Positions 54,368-63,147 of a stretch of 64,000 nucleotides of DNA are shown one piece after another. The notes below the pieces were generated by a model that saw only the letters and a program-made list of their open reading frames with translations, ran no database searches and was not told where the DNA came from. Both the position numbers and the translations under genes were made by a program. This DNA comes from Cloacibacterium normanense (GTDB lineage: Bacteria; Bacteroidota; Bacteroidia; Flavobacteriales; Weeksellaceae): positions 62,001 through 126,000 of the forward strand of contig NZ_PTPZ01000001.1 of assembly GCF_002943105.1 (NCBI RefSeq), given 5' to 3'. The number at the start of each line of letters is the position of its first letter. Position 1 is the first letter of the stretch.

Positions 54368-54742
54368 ATGGAAGATAATTATTTTGACAAAAATCCTCAA
54401 AAAACCACTTTTTTTTATGTTGCCATTTTCTTTATGGTAGCATTATCTTTTTTAGGAATAGGTGTAGATCTTACCGAGTATTCTCAGAAAACAGACATTA
54501 ATATTCCTGTTTGGTACTTTTATTTGATTTTCGCAGTAGATATTATCGGACTTTTATCAATTGTGGGCATTTATTTTTATAGAAAAATAGGCGTAATCTT
54601 ATTCCCGGTAGCAATTCTGTTTCATTTTTACTTGCATGAGTTTTATCTTTCTACCATGCTATATTCAGATTTGTTTACGCTGTTTTCTTATGTGGCATTA
54701 GGTTTATTGGCGATTATACCAAAATGGAATTTTTTCAAATAA
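54368..54742 (+). CDS. small membrane protein, unknown
   Basis: A 124-residue protein with about four transmembrane segments: residues 14-33, 46-66, 70-90 and 98-118. The N-terminus (DNYFDKNPQKTTFFY) is polar. No family is recognised. It lies between the Lrp-family gene and the Rrf2-family gene on the same strand, 63 bases before the latter, but a separate promoter box for the Rrf2 gene argues against a fixed operon. Confidence 0.6.
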   Translation: MEDNYFDKNPQKTTFFYVAIFFMVALSFLGIGVDLTEYSQKTDINIPVWYFYLIFAVDIIGLLSIVGIYFYRKIGVILFPVAILFHFYLHEFYLSTMLYSDLFTLFSYVALGLLAIIPKWNFFK

Positions 54743-54767
54743 GATAAAAAAATCCGAATAAATTGCT

Positions 54768-54775
54768 TAACTTTG
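54768..54775 (+). promoter_or_regulatory. -7 box TAACTTTG of the Rrf2-family gene
   Basis: An exact TAnnTTTG match 30 bases before the ATG at 54806. Directly upstream, CCGAATAAATT weakly resembles the operator at 55275-55288, so autoregulation is possible. Confidence 0.4.
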
Positions 54776-54805
54776 ATGTAGTAATGATGATTAAAATTTT
54801 AAAAA

Positions 54806-55240
54806 ATGTTTTCTAAAGCTTGCGAATACGCTATAAAATCGGTAATTTATATAGCACAAGAAGCTCTTGCTGGTAAAAAAACCAATGTAAAACAAATTGC
54901 TGAAGCTACAAATGCTCCAGAAGCTTTTGTTGCAAAAATTCTACAGCCACTTTCTAAGAAGGGGATATTGACGTCTAATAAAGGAAAACAAGGTGGTTTT
55001 TCGGTAGAATTAGACAAGATTGATAAGATTAAACTCATAGAAATTGTACTCGCTACAGATGGACCAGATATTCTAACGAGATGTGCATTTGGTTTAGAAA
55101 AATGTACTTCTGAGAAACCTTGTCCTTTTCACGATAAATTCAAAGGAATAAGGGAAGAATTAAGAGATTCTCTCAGTGAAATATCAGTCTATGATATGGC
55201 GCTTAAAACAGAACAAGGCATTGCCTTCTTAAAGAACTAG
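54806..55240 (+). CDS. Rrf2-family iron-sulfur regulator (NsrR/IscR type)
   Basis: A 144-residue regulator. The N-terminal winged helix (FSKACEYAIKSVIYIAQEA, VKQIAEATNAPEAFVAKILQ, LTSNKGKQGGF) is that of the Rrf2 family. Three cysteines, CAFGLEKCTSEKPC, at residues about 93-106 match the cluster-binding site of NsrR and IscR. The gene immediately upstream of the RIC/YtfE-type repair gene makes an NsrR-like nitric-oxide sensor the best guess; IscR-like iron-sulfur sensing is the alternative. Confidence 0.88.
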   Translation: MFSKACEYAIKSVIYIAQEALAGKKTNVKQIAEATNAPEAFVAKILQPLSKKGILTSNKGKQGGFSVELDKIDKIKLIEIVLATDGPDILTRCAFGLEKCTSEKPCPFHDKFKGIREELRDSLSEISVYDMALKTEQGIAFLKN

Positions 55241-55274
55241 AGATAGTTCTTTTTTTATTTCTTAAATTTAATTC

Positions 55275-55312
55275 GGATAAATTTGTCCTATTAAAATATT
55301 TTTGTACTTTTG
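55275..55312 (+). promoter_or_regulatory. promoter and overlapping operator of the iron-sulfur repair gene
   Basis: TTTG at 55282-55285, a 19-base spacer and TACTTTTG at 55305-55312 form a full promoter; TATTTTTG at 55297-55304 is an alternative -7 box. The near-palindrome GGATAAATTTGTCC (55275-55288; one mismatch) overlaps the -33 element, where a bound repressor would block transcription. Confidence 0.55.
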
Positions 55313-55334
55313 TCTTGTCAAAAAAGAAAAAAAT

Positions 55335-56054
55335 ATGGAAATAAAAGACAAAACAATAGGCGGAATAGTAGCCGAAGATTTCAGAACAGCTGCTGTATTT
55401 AAAAAATACGGAATCGATTTTTGTTGCAAAGGAAATAGAAGTATAGAAGAAGTTTGTGCAGTGAAAAAGAAAAATCCAGAAGATATTTATGCAGATTTAG
55501 AAAGAGTAACGCAAAACGCAACTCAGAACATCGATTTTAAAGCTTGGGATTTAGATTTATTGTCAGATTATATCGAGAAGACTCATCATCGTTATGTAGA
55601 AGAAAAAACCATTTACTTGCTTCAGTTTTTAGATAAATTAAGAAGAGTAAAAGGCGATAGATATCCAGAGCTAATTGAAGTTTACGAATTGTTTAAACAA
55701 TCTGCCGAAGATTTAGGAGCTCACATGAAAAAAGAAGAATTGGTGTTATTTCCGTTCATCAGAAACATGGTAGAAGCAAAAAGAAGAGGCTTAGAATTAC
55801 CAAAACCACATTTTGGAGCAGTAGAAAATCCAATTGAGATGATGAAACATGAACACGAAAATGAAGGAGATCGTTTCGAAAAAATTGCCCAACTTTTAAA
55901 TCAATATACACCACCTTCAGATGCATGTAACACGCATCAGGTTACTTATAAAATGCTTCAGGAATTCGAAGAAAATTTACATACTCATATCCATTTAGAG
56001 AATAATATTCTGTTTCCAAAAGCAATTGAATTGCAAAAAGAATTGCAAAATTAA
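55335..56054 (+). CDS. iron-sulfur cluster repair di-iron protein (RIC/YtfE/ScdA)
   Basis: A 239-residue protein. The N-terminal ScdA_N domain has DFRTAAVFKKYGIDFCCKGN with its paired cysteines. The C-terminal hemerythrin-like HHE domain has the iron-binding histidines in EKTHHRYVEE, LGAHMKKEELVLFPF, MKHEHENEGD and LHTHIHLENNILFPK. Such proteins repair iron-sulfur centres damaged by nitric oxide or oxidation. The frame extends to a TTG at 55302, but ATG at 55335 (MEIKDKTIGGIVAEDF) is the family start. It is 94 bases after the Rrf2-family gene. Confidence 0.93.
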   Translation: MEIKDKTIGGIVAEDFRTAAVFKKYGIDFCCKGNRSIEEVCAVKKKNPEDIYADLERVTQNATQNIDFKAWDLDLLSDYIEKTHHRYVEEKTIYLLQFLDKLRRVKGDRYPELIEVYELFKQSAEDLGAHMKKEELVLFPFIRNMVEAKRRGLELPKPHFGAVENPIEMMKHEHENEGDRFEKIAQLLNQYTPPSDACNTHQVTYKMLQEFEENLHTHIHLENNILFPKAIELQKELQN

Positions 56055-56080
56055 ATTCACTTTAATTGTTTTTTTCAAAA

Positions 56081-56114
56081 AATAACCCTAGAAAGATTTC
56101 TAGGGTTATTTTAT
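56081..56114. terminator. terminator between the iron-sulfur repair gene and transketolase
   Basis: AATAACCCTAGAAA / TTTCTAGGGTTATT stem between convergent genes, with A/T-rich flanks on both sides. Confidence 0.85.
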
Positions 56115-56132
56115 AAGGTATGATAAGTTAAA

Positions 56133-57080
56133 TTATCTTGCTAAAACTCTTTTTACCGCTTTTACTACAGCTTCTGCATCTATTTCGTATTTGTGCATTA
56201 ATTCAGCTGGAGTTCCACTTTCTCCAAAAGTATCATTTACGGCAACAAACTCTTGTGGAGTAGGTCTTTTTCTAGATAACATTCCTGCTACAGATTCACC
56301 TAAACCACCTAAGTAATTGTGCTCTTCTGCTGTAACAATTTTACCTGTTTTTTCTACAGATTTTAGAATAATTTCTTCATCTAAAGGTTTGATGGTGTGA
56401 ATGTTAATTACTTCACAAGAAATACCTTCTTTTTCTAATTCTTCAGCAGCAAGAAGAGATTCCCAAACTAAATGTCCGGTTGCTACAATCGTAACATCTT
56501 TTCCTTCTTGAAGTAAAATTCCTTTACCAATTTCGAAAGGCATATCTTCTGGAATGAAAACTGGAACTACAGGTCTACCAAATCTTAAATAAACAGGGCC
56601 TTCATATTCAGCGGCAGCTAGAGTAGCTTGTTTTGTTTGGTTATAATCACAAGGATTAATTACAACCATTCCTGGTAACATTTTCATTTGACCGATATCT
56701 TCTAAAACTTGGTGAGTTGCACCATCTTCTCCTAGAGTTAAACCAGCGTGAGAAGCAGCGATTTTCACATTTTTATTAGAATAAGCGATAGATTGACGAA
56801 CTTGGTCTAAAACTCTAGAAGTTGCAAAGTTAGCAAATGTTCCTGCGAAAGGAATTTTACCTGCAGTAGCTAAACCCGCAGCAATACCCATCATATTTGC
56901 TTCTGCAATACCTGTTTGCACAAATCTTTCTGGAGCCTTTTCTATGAATTTCTCCATTTTTAGAGAACCGATTAAGTCTGCACAAAGTGCTACTACATTT
57001 GGATTTTTGTCTGCTAATTCAGCTAAACCTGCTCCAAAACCGCTTCTTGTATCTTTTTTTTCTGTGTATGTAAATTTCAT
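56133..57080 (-). CDS. transketolase, C-terminal subunit
   Basis: A 315-residue protein with the pyrimidine-binding and C-terminal domains of transketolase: FVQTGIAEANMMGIAAGLA, SHAGLTLGEDGATHQVLEDI, GPVYLRFGRPVVPVF and TAEEHNYLGGLGESVAGML. The cofactor-activating glutamate is in GIAEANM. Together with the subunit encoded 20 bases upstream it forms the complete enzyme of the non-oxidative pentose phosphate pathway. Split transketolases occur in various bacteria and archaea. Confidence 0.93.
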   Translation of the reverse strand: MKFTYTEKKDTRSGFGAGLAELADKNPNVVALCADLIGSLKMEKFIEKAPERFVQTGIAEANMMGIAAGLATAGKIPFAGTFANFATSRVLDQVRQSIAYSNKNVKIAASHAGLTLGEDGATHQVLEDIGQMKMLPGMVVINPCDYNQTKQATLAAAEYEGPVYLRFGRPVVPVFIPEDMPFEIGKGILLQEGKDVTIVATGHLVWESLLAAEELEKEGISCEVINIHTIKPLDEEIILKSVEKTGKIVTAEEHNYLGGLGESVAGMLSRKRPTPQEFVAVNDTFGESGTPAELMHKYEIDAEAVVKAVKRVLAR

Positions 57081-57100
57081 GTGTATTAAATTTAGAAGAA

Positions 57101-57952
57101 TTAATAATCTGCTTCGGTTTCTACATAAAGTTGAGAAAGTGCGCTTTCTAACTGTGCATCATTCGGAGCTTTTCCGTGCCAAGAGTGAGAACCCATCATG
57201 AAATCTACACCTTGTCCCATTTCTGTATGAAGAATAATAGCCACTGGTTTTCCGTTTCCTGTTTTAGATTTTGCATGTTCTAAAACTGCAATCACTGCTT
57301 CTAAATCGTTGCCGTTTTTCTCTTCTAAAACTTCCCAACCGAAAGCTCTTAATTTAGCATTTAAATCTCCTAGAGATAATACATCATCTGTATCACCATC
57401 GATTTGTCTTCCGTTATAATCTATTGTAGAAATTAAGTTGTCTACTTTTTTAGCAGCAGCAAACATTAATGCTTCCCAGATTTGTCCTTCTTGTAATTCT
57501 CCATCTCCATGAAGCGTATACACTAAAGATGAATCTCCATCTAATTTTTTAGCTAAAGCTACTCCTATTCCTACCGATAAACCTTGACCAAGAGAACCAG
57601 AACTCATTCTGATGCCTTCTAAATGTTCGTGTGTAGTTGGGTGACCTTGCAATCTAGAATTTAATTTTCTAAAAGTAGAAAGTTCAGAAATTGGGAAAAA
57701 TCCGTTTCTTGCTAATGTAGAATAGAAAACGGGAGAAATGTGACCGTTAGAAAGGTAGAAATGATCTTCGCCTTTTCCTTCCATAGAGAAAGGGATTTTG
57801 TAGTTCATCACTTTGCCATAAAGCGCTGTAAAGTATTCTACACAGCCAAGACTTCCACCTGGATGTCCTGAATTTACGGCGTGAACCATTCTTAAAATGT
57901 CTCTTCTGATTTGTGTTGCCTGAGCTTTTAACTCTTCAATAGATTTACTCAT
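57101..57952 (-). CDS. transketolase, N-terminal (TPP-binding) subunit
   Basis: A 283-residue protein with the thiamine-diphosphate-binding domain: MVHAVNSGHPGGSLGCVEY, HFYLSNGHISPVFYST, SGSLGQGLSVGIGVALAKK, and the metal-binding HGDGELQEGQIWEALMF followed by STIDYNGRQIDG. It ends where a single-chain transketolase would continue into the domain encoded by the next gene. The two subunit genes form an operon. Confidence 0.94.
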   Translation of the reverse strand: MSKSIEELKAQATQIRRDILRMVHAVNSGHPGGSLGCVEYFTALYGKVMNYKIPFSMEGKGEDHFYLSNGHISPVFYSTLARNGFFPISELSTFRKLNSRLQGHPTTHEHLEGIRMSSGSLGQGLSVGIGVALAKKLDGDSSLVYTLHGDGELQEGQIWEALMFAAAKKVDNLISTIDYNGRQIDGDTDDVLSLGDLNAKLRAFGWEVLEEKNGNDLEAVIAVLEHAKSKTGNGKPVAIILHTEMGQGVDFMMGSHSWHGKAPNDAQLESALSQLYVETEADY

Positions 57953-58037
57953 GATTTATAAAATAAGTTTTGCAAATTTACTAAATTTAAGGGGCATGAA
58001 AGAATTAAAAATGAAAAGATTTCTTACTTTTTGAAAT

Positions 58038-58069
58038 AAAAAATTCGGCAATGATTTACCGAATTTTTT
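58038..58069 (-). terminator. hairpin terminator after the symporter gene
   Basis: AAATTCGG / CCGAATTT stem; on the minus strand it leads into a T-run, just after the stop codon at 58075. Confidence 0.75.
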
Positions 58070-58074
58070 AAAAT

Positions 58075-59532
58075 TTATTTCTTTCTGATGAGCCAAAGTC
58101 CTAAAAAGGTGATGATGCCGTTAATAATTAAGACTTCTATTCCTATTTGGTAGGCGTATTCAGCTTTTTCTAGATAAGTGCTGAGTGCATAAGTGATAAT
58201 AGGCGCCGCTAAACAAACCCAAAGTGTCAATTTATCTTTAATCTGATGTTTAGTCAGAATTCCAAATGCGAATAAGCCCAAAAGTGGACCATAAGTATAT
58301 CCTGCGATTTTTAGAATTAAGCCAATGATGGATTTGTCATTGATAACTTTAAAAATAATAACCAAAATCAAGAAAATTAAAGTAAACGTTAGGTGAACTA
58401 TTTTTCTGGTTTTAGAATTTTCAACTTCTGATTTTTGATTTCTGTTGATGCCTAAAATATCAATACAAAAAGAAGAAGTAAGTGCTGTAATTGCACCATC
58501 TGCAGAAGGAAATAGCGCAGAAATAAGTCCAATAATGAAAACCACGCCAATGAGAGGCGACATTTTTTGGAACGCTAAAATAGGATATAAATCGTCTCCT
58601 TTTGCATCTACACCAATTTGAGCAGCGTACATATAAAGAAGTCCGCCCATAAAAAGGAAAATGAAATTTACAATCACCATTACCACCGAAAAAGTGAACA
58701 TGTTTTTCTGTGAATTTCCTAATTTTTCGATGGAAATATTTTTTTGCATCATTTCTTGGTCAAGACCTGTCATAGAAATGGTAATGAACATTCCTCCGAG
58801 AATTGATTTTAAGAAAAAATCTTTAGAATTAACATCTAAAACAAACATATTATCATAACCCAAACCTTGAAATTGAGTCCACGTTTCGCCAATTCCTAAA
58901 TTCATTTTGGTAAGGATATAACCTACAGTAATAAGCAAAGCGCCTAACATGAAAACGGTCTGCAAAGTGTCTGTCCAAACAATAGTTTTCACACCACCTT
59001 TAAAAGTATAAGCTAAAATCATTAATAAAATAGCGACAGAAATGGCAACAAAACTCCAAGAAATATCGGTAGCTTTAGTAATGTCATTATGGAAAATAAG
59101 CAAGTCTAAAATGTTGATAACCAAATATAAACGAGCAGTGGCACCTAAAGTTCTGGAAATAATGAAAAAAATAGCGCCAGTTTGGTAAGAATTAAACCCA
59201 AATCTTTCGTTGAGGTAAGTGTAAATAGAAGTGAGTTTCAGTTTGTAATACAAAGGAAGTAAGACAAATGCCACTACAAAATATCCTAAAAAATAACCTA
59301 AAACTACTTGAAAATAAGTAAAACCACCTGTTCCTACCGTTCCAGGAACCGACACAAATGTTACTCCAGAAAGGGAAGTGCCAATCATTCCAAAAGCTAC
59401 TAAAAGCCAGTTAGAATTTTTATTTCCTATAAAAAATGTTTGGTTATTTGCATTTCTAGAAGTGTAGTAAGAAACGCCAAGTAGCGCCAGAAAATAAACG
59501 GATAAAATTACTCCTACAAAAACTGGATTCAT
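58075..59532 (-). CDS. sodium:solute symporter family transporter
   Basis: A 485-residue protein with about 13 transmembrane segments, the SSS-family fold. Supporting motifs are YYTSRNANNQTFFIGNKNSN near residue 22, SLSGVTFVSVPGTVGTGGFTY near 55, IFFIISRTLGATARLYLVIN, and ALFPSADGAITALTSSFCID near 345, close to the usual sodium-site region. Family members import sugars, amino acids, sialic acid and other solutes with Na+; the substrate here is unknown. It lies upstream of the terminator and 69 bases downstream of the MFS gene. Confidence 0.88.
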   Translation of the reverse strand: MNPVFVGVILSVYFLALLGVSYYTSRNANNQTFFIGNKNSNWLLVAFGMIGTSLSGVTFVSVPGTVGTGGFTYFQVVLGYFLGYFVVAFVLLPLYYKLKLTSIYTYLNERFGFNSYQTGAIFFIISRTLGATARLYLVINILDLLIFHNDITKATDISWSFVAISVAILLMILAYTFKGGVKTIVWTDTLQTVFMLGALLITVGYILTKMNLGIGETWTQFQGLGYDNMFVLDVNSKDFFLKSILGGMFITISMTGLDQEMMQKNISIEKLGNSQKNMFTFSVVMVIVNFIFLFMGGLLYMYAAQIGVDAKGDDLYPILAFQKMSPLIGVVFIIGLISALFPSADGAITALTSSFCIDILGINRNQKSEVENSKTRKIVHLTFTLIFLILVIIFKVINDKSIIGLILKIAGYTYGPLLGLFAFGILTKHQIKDKLTLWVCLAAPIITYALSTYLEKAEYAYQIGIEVLIINGIITFLGLWLIRKK

Positions 59533-59601
59533 TGATTTGATTTTAAGTTGAGCAAATATAGTTTTTTTAGCGTTTTCAGAAAGTTATTTCAAGGAAAGAT
59601 T

Positions 59602-61002
59602 TTAAGATTTCATATTATCACCATCTCTGAAATGAAGTCTTCTAAAGACGAAACCAGATAAAATAGTGAGAATTCCCATTACCAAAAAAGTATATCGAAA
59701 AGCATTGTGAATATTTCCTTTGATAAGTTGCGTATCGCCTTCAAAAAGTTTTAAAATGATTAAACCAAATGCAATTCCAAATCCTATGGCAATTTGTTGA
59801 TTTACAGAAATTAAAGAGTTTCCACTGCTGGTGTGGCTGTCTCGTAAATCCGAAATAGAAATAGTATTCATAGAGGTAAATTGAATAGAATTGAAAAATC
59901 CTAAAACCAAAATTAAAGGAATAAACCAATAAATAGACGTATTAATTCCCGGGATTGCCATTAAACAAATGAGTGTGCCAATAAGAAAAGTATTGAACAT
60001 CAATGTTTTTCGGTAACCAAAACGATTCAGGATTTTAATAACGGCAGATTTTCCAAACATGGCAGTGATTGCCATCGGAGCTACAATCCAGCCAGAGACT
60101 ACAGCAGATTGTCCGTAAGCAATCTGAATCATCAAAGGAATCAATAGCGGAATAGAACTAATGCCTAATCTGGTAGCTAGATTTCCTAAAAATCCCACTC
60201 TGAAGGTTCTTACCATGAATAATTCTAAGGGGAAAATAGGATTTTCTTCTTTTTTGGCGTGTTTATAATAGAGATAAATGAAAATAAAACCCATTAAAAA
60301 TACCAATAAAACAGGGGTAATGTTTTTAGCGTTTCCCATCCATTCTAGTGAGATGGAAAGCAACAAAGATGCGGCTGCAAAAAATAGAAAACCTTTAAAA
60401 TCAAAATCTATGATTTTAGAAAAATAATTTGGCATATATTTTACACTCAGCACAATCCCTAAAACTCCAATTGGTAGATTTATTAAAAATATCCAATGCC
60501 AAGAAAGATAATCTACCATATAACCTCCAATTAATGGACCGAGAACTGGGCCAATTAAAGCAGGGATAATAGCAAAATTCATCGCTTTCAGTAATTCACT
60601 TTTGTCAAAAGTTTTGATAAGTGCTAATTTACCAACTGGTGTCATTAAACTTCCTCCAATTCCTTGTATGACTCTTGAAACAACCAAAACAGTTAAATTT
60701 GGGGAAAGTGAACACAAAAGAGAACCTAAACTGAATAGGATTAAAGAAATAATAAATACTTTTTTCGTCCCGAATTTATCTGCCAAAAAACCACTAATAG
60801 GCATAAATAAGGCTAATGTCAACACGTAACTAATGATGGCATTTTGCATATTGAGCGGTGACTCGTTTAAATCTTTTGCAATAGAAGGAAGAGAAGTGTT
60901 GAGAATAGTAGAATCTAACATCTGCATGAAAATAGCAGTAGCCAATATTAATGGAAGAATTTTTTTGGTGGTTTCTATATTTTCAATCTGTGATGTTTTC
61001 AT
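59602..61002 (-). CDS. MFS drug:H+ antiporter, DHA2 type
   Basis: A 466-residue transporter of the 14-TM DHA2/EmrB-QacA group. Motif MLDSTILNTSLPSIAKDL in the first helix region, motif A as GFLADKFGTKKVF, and a motif-C-like GPVLGPLIGGYMVDYLSWHW in the fifth helix are visible. It probably expels drugs or other toxic compounds using the proton gradient. There is no adjacent HlyD/EmrA-type membrane fusion gene. It ends 69 bases before the symporter gene. Confidence 0.88.
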   Translation of the reverse strand: MKTSQIENIETTKKILPLILATAIFMQMLDSTILNTSLPSIAKDLNESPLNMQNAIISYVLTLALFMPISGFLADKFGTKKVFIISLILFSLGSLLCSLSPNLTVLVVSRVIQGIGGSLMTPVGKLALIKTFDKSELLKAMNFAIIPALIGPVLGPLIGGYMVDYLSWHWIFLINLPIGVLGIVLSVKYMPNYFSKIIDFDFKGFLFFAAASLLLSISLEWMGNAKNITPVLLVFLMGFIFIYLYYKHAKKEENPIFPLELFMVRTFRVGFLGNLATRLGISSIPLLIPLMIQIAYGQSAVVSGWIVAPMAITAMFGKSAVIKILNRFGYRKTLMFNTFLIGTLICLMAIPGINTSIYWFIPLILVLGFFNSIQFTSMNTISISDLRDSHTSSGNSLISVNQQIAIGFGIAFGLIILKLFEGDTQLIKGNIHNAFRYTFLVMGILTILSGFVFRRLHFRDGDNMKS

Positions 61003-61021
61003 TTCATCAAATTTACAAAAA

Positions 61022-61047
61022 ATAAAACCTGCAAATTTGCAGGTTTT
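61022..61047 (-). terminator. hairpin terminator after the agmatine deiminase gene
   Basis: Palindrome AAAACCTGCAAA / TTTGCAGGTTTT with a T-run on the minus strand, just after the stop codon at 61054. Confidence 0.8.
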
Positions 61048-61053
61048 GATAGT

Positions 61054-62109
61054 TTATACTAATGGTTCTTGTTGGCTTAAACAATGAAAACTGCCTAATC
61101 CCCAAATAATTTCTGTGGAATCTATACCTACCACTTTTCTTTCTGGGAAACATTTTTGGATAATTTCTAAAGCTTTTTCGTCTTTATCACATCTATAAGT
61201 TGGTACAATAACGTGCTTGTTCGAGATGTAAAAATTAGCATAAGAAGCTGGCAATCTTTGGTCTTCCCAAATTACAGGATCTGGCATTGGCAATTCAATA
61301 ATATTTAAAGGAGAGCCATCTAAAAGTTTCATTTCTTGCAATTCTCTGAGGTTGGTTTGCAAGATTTCGTAGTTTTCGTCTTCAGGATTATCTTCTACAA
61401 CGGTTAAAACAGTGTTTTCATTCACAAAACGAACGGTGTCATCAATATGTCCATCAGTGTCATCACCAATAATTCCGTCACTTACCCAAAGAACTTGCTC
61501 TTGTCCGTAATAATTTTTCAGATATTCTTCAATTTCTTCTTTTGAAAGGTGAGGATTTCTATTTTTATTCAAAAGACAAGATTTTGAAGTCAAAATAGTG
61601 CCTTTTCCGTTAAATTCTACGCTTCCACCTTCCATTACGATTCCTGGATGAAAAACAGGAATGTCAAATTCCTTTCCAATTTTTGTAGGAATTACATCAT
61701 CTAAATCAAACGGAGGATATTTATTTCCCCAAGCGTTATAACCCCAATCTACGATTGCTTTTTCTGGTTCGTTACCATTTTTATTAATCAAAAAAGCGGG
61801 ACCGTGATCTCTGCACCATGCATCGTTGGTTTCGTGGAAAAAGAATTCTATATTTTCGAGATTTGCACCAGCTTGCATGATACAATCCATAGCAAATTTT
61901 CTCATTTCCTCGTCTTTTACATTAATTCTCACGAATTCGTCTTCGGAAAGAATTTTGATAAATTGACAGTAATAAGGATAAATTTCTTCTAATTTACCTG
62001 GCCAAGATTCTTCTTTGTGAGGCCAAGAAAGCCAAGTAGCTTCGTGTTCTTCCCATTCTGCTGGGAAAACGTAGCCTTTTGATTTCGGGGTTTTGTTTAA
62101 ATCTATCAT
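61054..62109 (-). CDS. aguA: agmatine deiminase
   Basis: A 351-residue guanidine-modifying enzyme that converts agmatine to N-carbamoylputrescine and ammonia. Motifs are FPAEWEEHEATWLSWPHKEE at the N-terminus, NDAWCRDHGPAFLI near residue 94, IGDDTDGHIDDTVRFV near 210 with the catalytic histidine, and the catalytic cysteine in WGLGSFHCLSQQEP at the C-terminus. Its start codon directly follows the stop of the amidase gene, so the two steps of this putrescine pathway form an operon. Confidence 0.94.
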   Translation of the reverse strand: MIDLNKTPKSKGYVFPAEWEEHEATWLSWPHKEESWPGKLEEIYPYYCQFIKILSEDEFVRINVKDEEMRKFAMDCIMQAGANLENIEFFFHETNDAWCRDHGPAFLINKNGNEPEKAIVDWGYNAWGNKYPPFDLDDVIPTKIGKEFDIPVFHPGIVMEGGSVEFNGKGTILTSKSCLLNKNRNPHLSKEEIEEYLKNYYGQEQVLWVSDGIIGDDTDGHIDDTVRFVNENTVLTVVEDNPEDENYEILQTNLRELQEMKLLDGSPLNIIELPMPDPVIWEDQRLPASYANFYISNKHVIVPTYRCDKDEKALEIIQKCFPERKVVGIDSTEIIWGLGSFHCLSQQEPLV

Positions 62110-62985
62110 TTACTCCTCGTCTATAAATCTTTTAACAATAGGTTGATAAGAATCTATTCTTCTATCTCTCAAGAAAGGCCAGTGTTTACGGAAATAATCA
62201 GTTTGAGATAAATCTAATTCAGTAACTACTACTTCTTCTTGGTCGTGAGATGCGAGATACAATAATTTACCTTGAGCATTAGCAACAAAACTTCCGCCCC
62301 AGAATTTCATAGCGCCATCTTGTTCAAAACCAACTCGGTTTACAGAAACAACAGGAACTCCATTTGCAACAGCGTGACTTCTTTGTATGGTTTGCCAAGC
62401 GTTGTATTGGTCTGCGTTGGTTTCTTCGTCTTGGTCTGTTGCCCAACCAATTGCGGTAGGGTAAAATAAAATATCAGCTCCCATCAATGCGGTAATTCTA
62501 GAAGCTTCAGGATACCACTGATCCCAACAAATCAGAACACCAATTTTAGCAAATTTGGTTTGAAAAACTTTATAACCTAAATCTCCTGGCGTGAAATAGA
62601 ATTTTTCGTAAAAAGCAGGATCGTCTGGAATGTGCATTTTGCGGTATTTTCCAAGATAAGTTCCGTCTGCATCTAAAATTGCGGTAGTGTTGTGGTACAA
62701 ACCTTGCGCTCTTTTCTCGAAAAGGGAAGCAATAATTACCACGCCTAATTCTTTGGCAACTTCACTCAAAGCATTGGTAGAAGGTCCAGGAATGGCTTCT
62801 GCCAAATCAAAATTGTCGTAATCTTCTACATCACAAAAATAAAGTGACGTGAAAAGTTCTTGCAAACAAACAATTTGAGCACCTTTTGCAGCAGCTTCTC
62901 TTACTTTTTCGATGGCTTTTTGCAGATTTTCGTTTTTATCTTTTACACAGGTCATTTGCACTGTGCCTACTTTTACTTTTGACAT
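62110..62985 (-). CDS. aguB: N-carbamoylputrescine amidase
   Basis: A 291-residue nitrilase-superfamily amidase that converts N-carbamoylputrescine to putrescine, CO2 and ammonia. The Glu-Lys-Cys triad is visible: VCLQELFTSLYF (E), GKYRKMHIPDDPAFYEKFYF (K) and IGVLICWDQWYPEA (C). Adjacency to aguA fixes the substrate with good confidence. It is the first gene of the operon. No arginine decarboxylase is in the window; agmatine must come from elsewhere. Confidence 0.94.
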   Translation of the reverse strand: MSKVKVGTVQMTCVKDKNENLQKAIEKVREAAAKGAQIVCLQELFTSLYFCDVEDYDNFDLAEAIPGPSTNALSEVAKELGVVIIASLFEKRAQGLYHNTTAILDADGTYLGKYRKMHIPDDPAFYEKFYFTPGDLGYKVFQTKFAKIGVLICWDQWYPEASRITALMGADILFYPTAIGWATDQDEETNADQYNAWQTIQRSHAVANGVPVVSVNRVGFEQDGAMKFWGGSFVANAQGKLLYLASHDQEEVVVTELDLSQTDYFRKHWPFLRDRRIDSYQPIVKRFIDEE

Positions 62986-63083
62986 TTTTTGGAATTTTTA
63001 AATTTCTATTTTGATACAAATTCTATGCAAAAATATGATTTTTTTAATGCTTAATCAAATTAAGGTTTTTAGTCTTATAAATT

Positions 63084-63116
63084 ACAAAAAAGCCTGCCCT
63101 AATTTTAGAACAGACT
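63084..63116 (-). terminator. terminator after asnB
   Basis: On the minus strand AAGTCTGTTCTAAAATTAGG continues to CAGGCTTTTTT; the stem uses several G-T pairs. It lies about 30 bases after the stop codon at 63148. Confidence 0.6.
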
Positions 63117-63147
63117 TCTCTTCATATCAAATTTTGAATAACAATTT

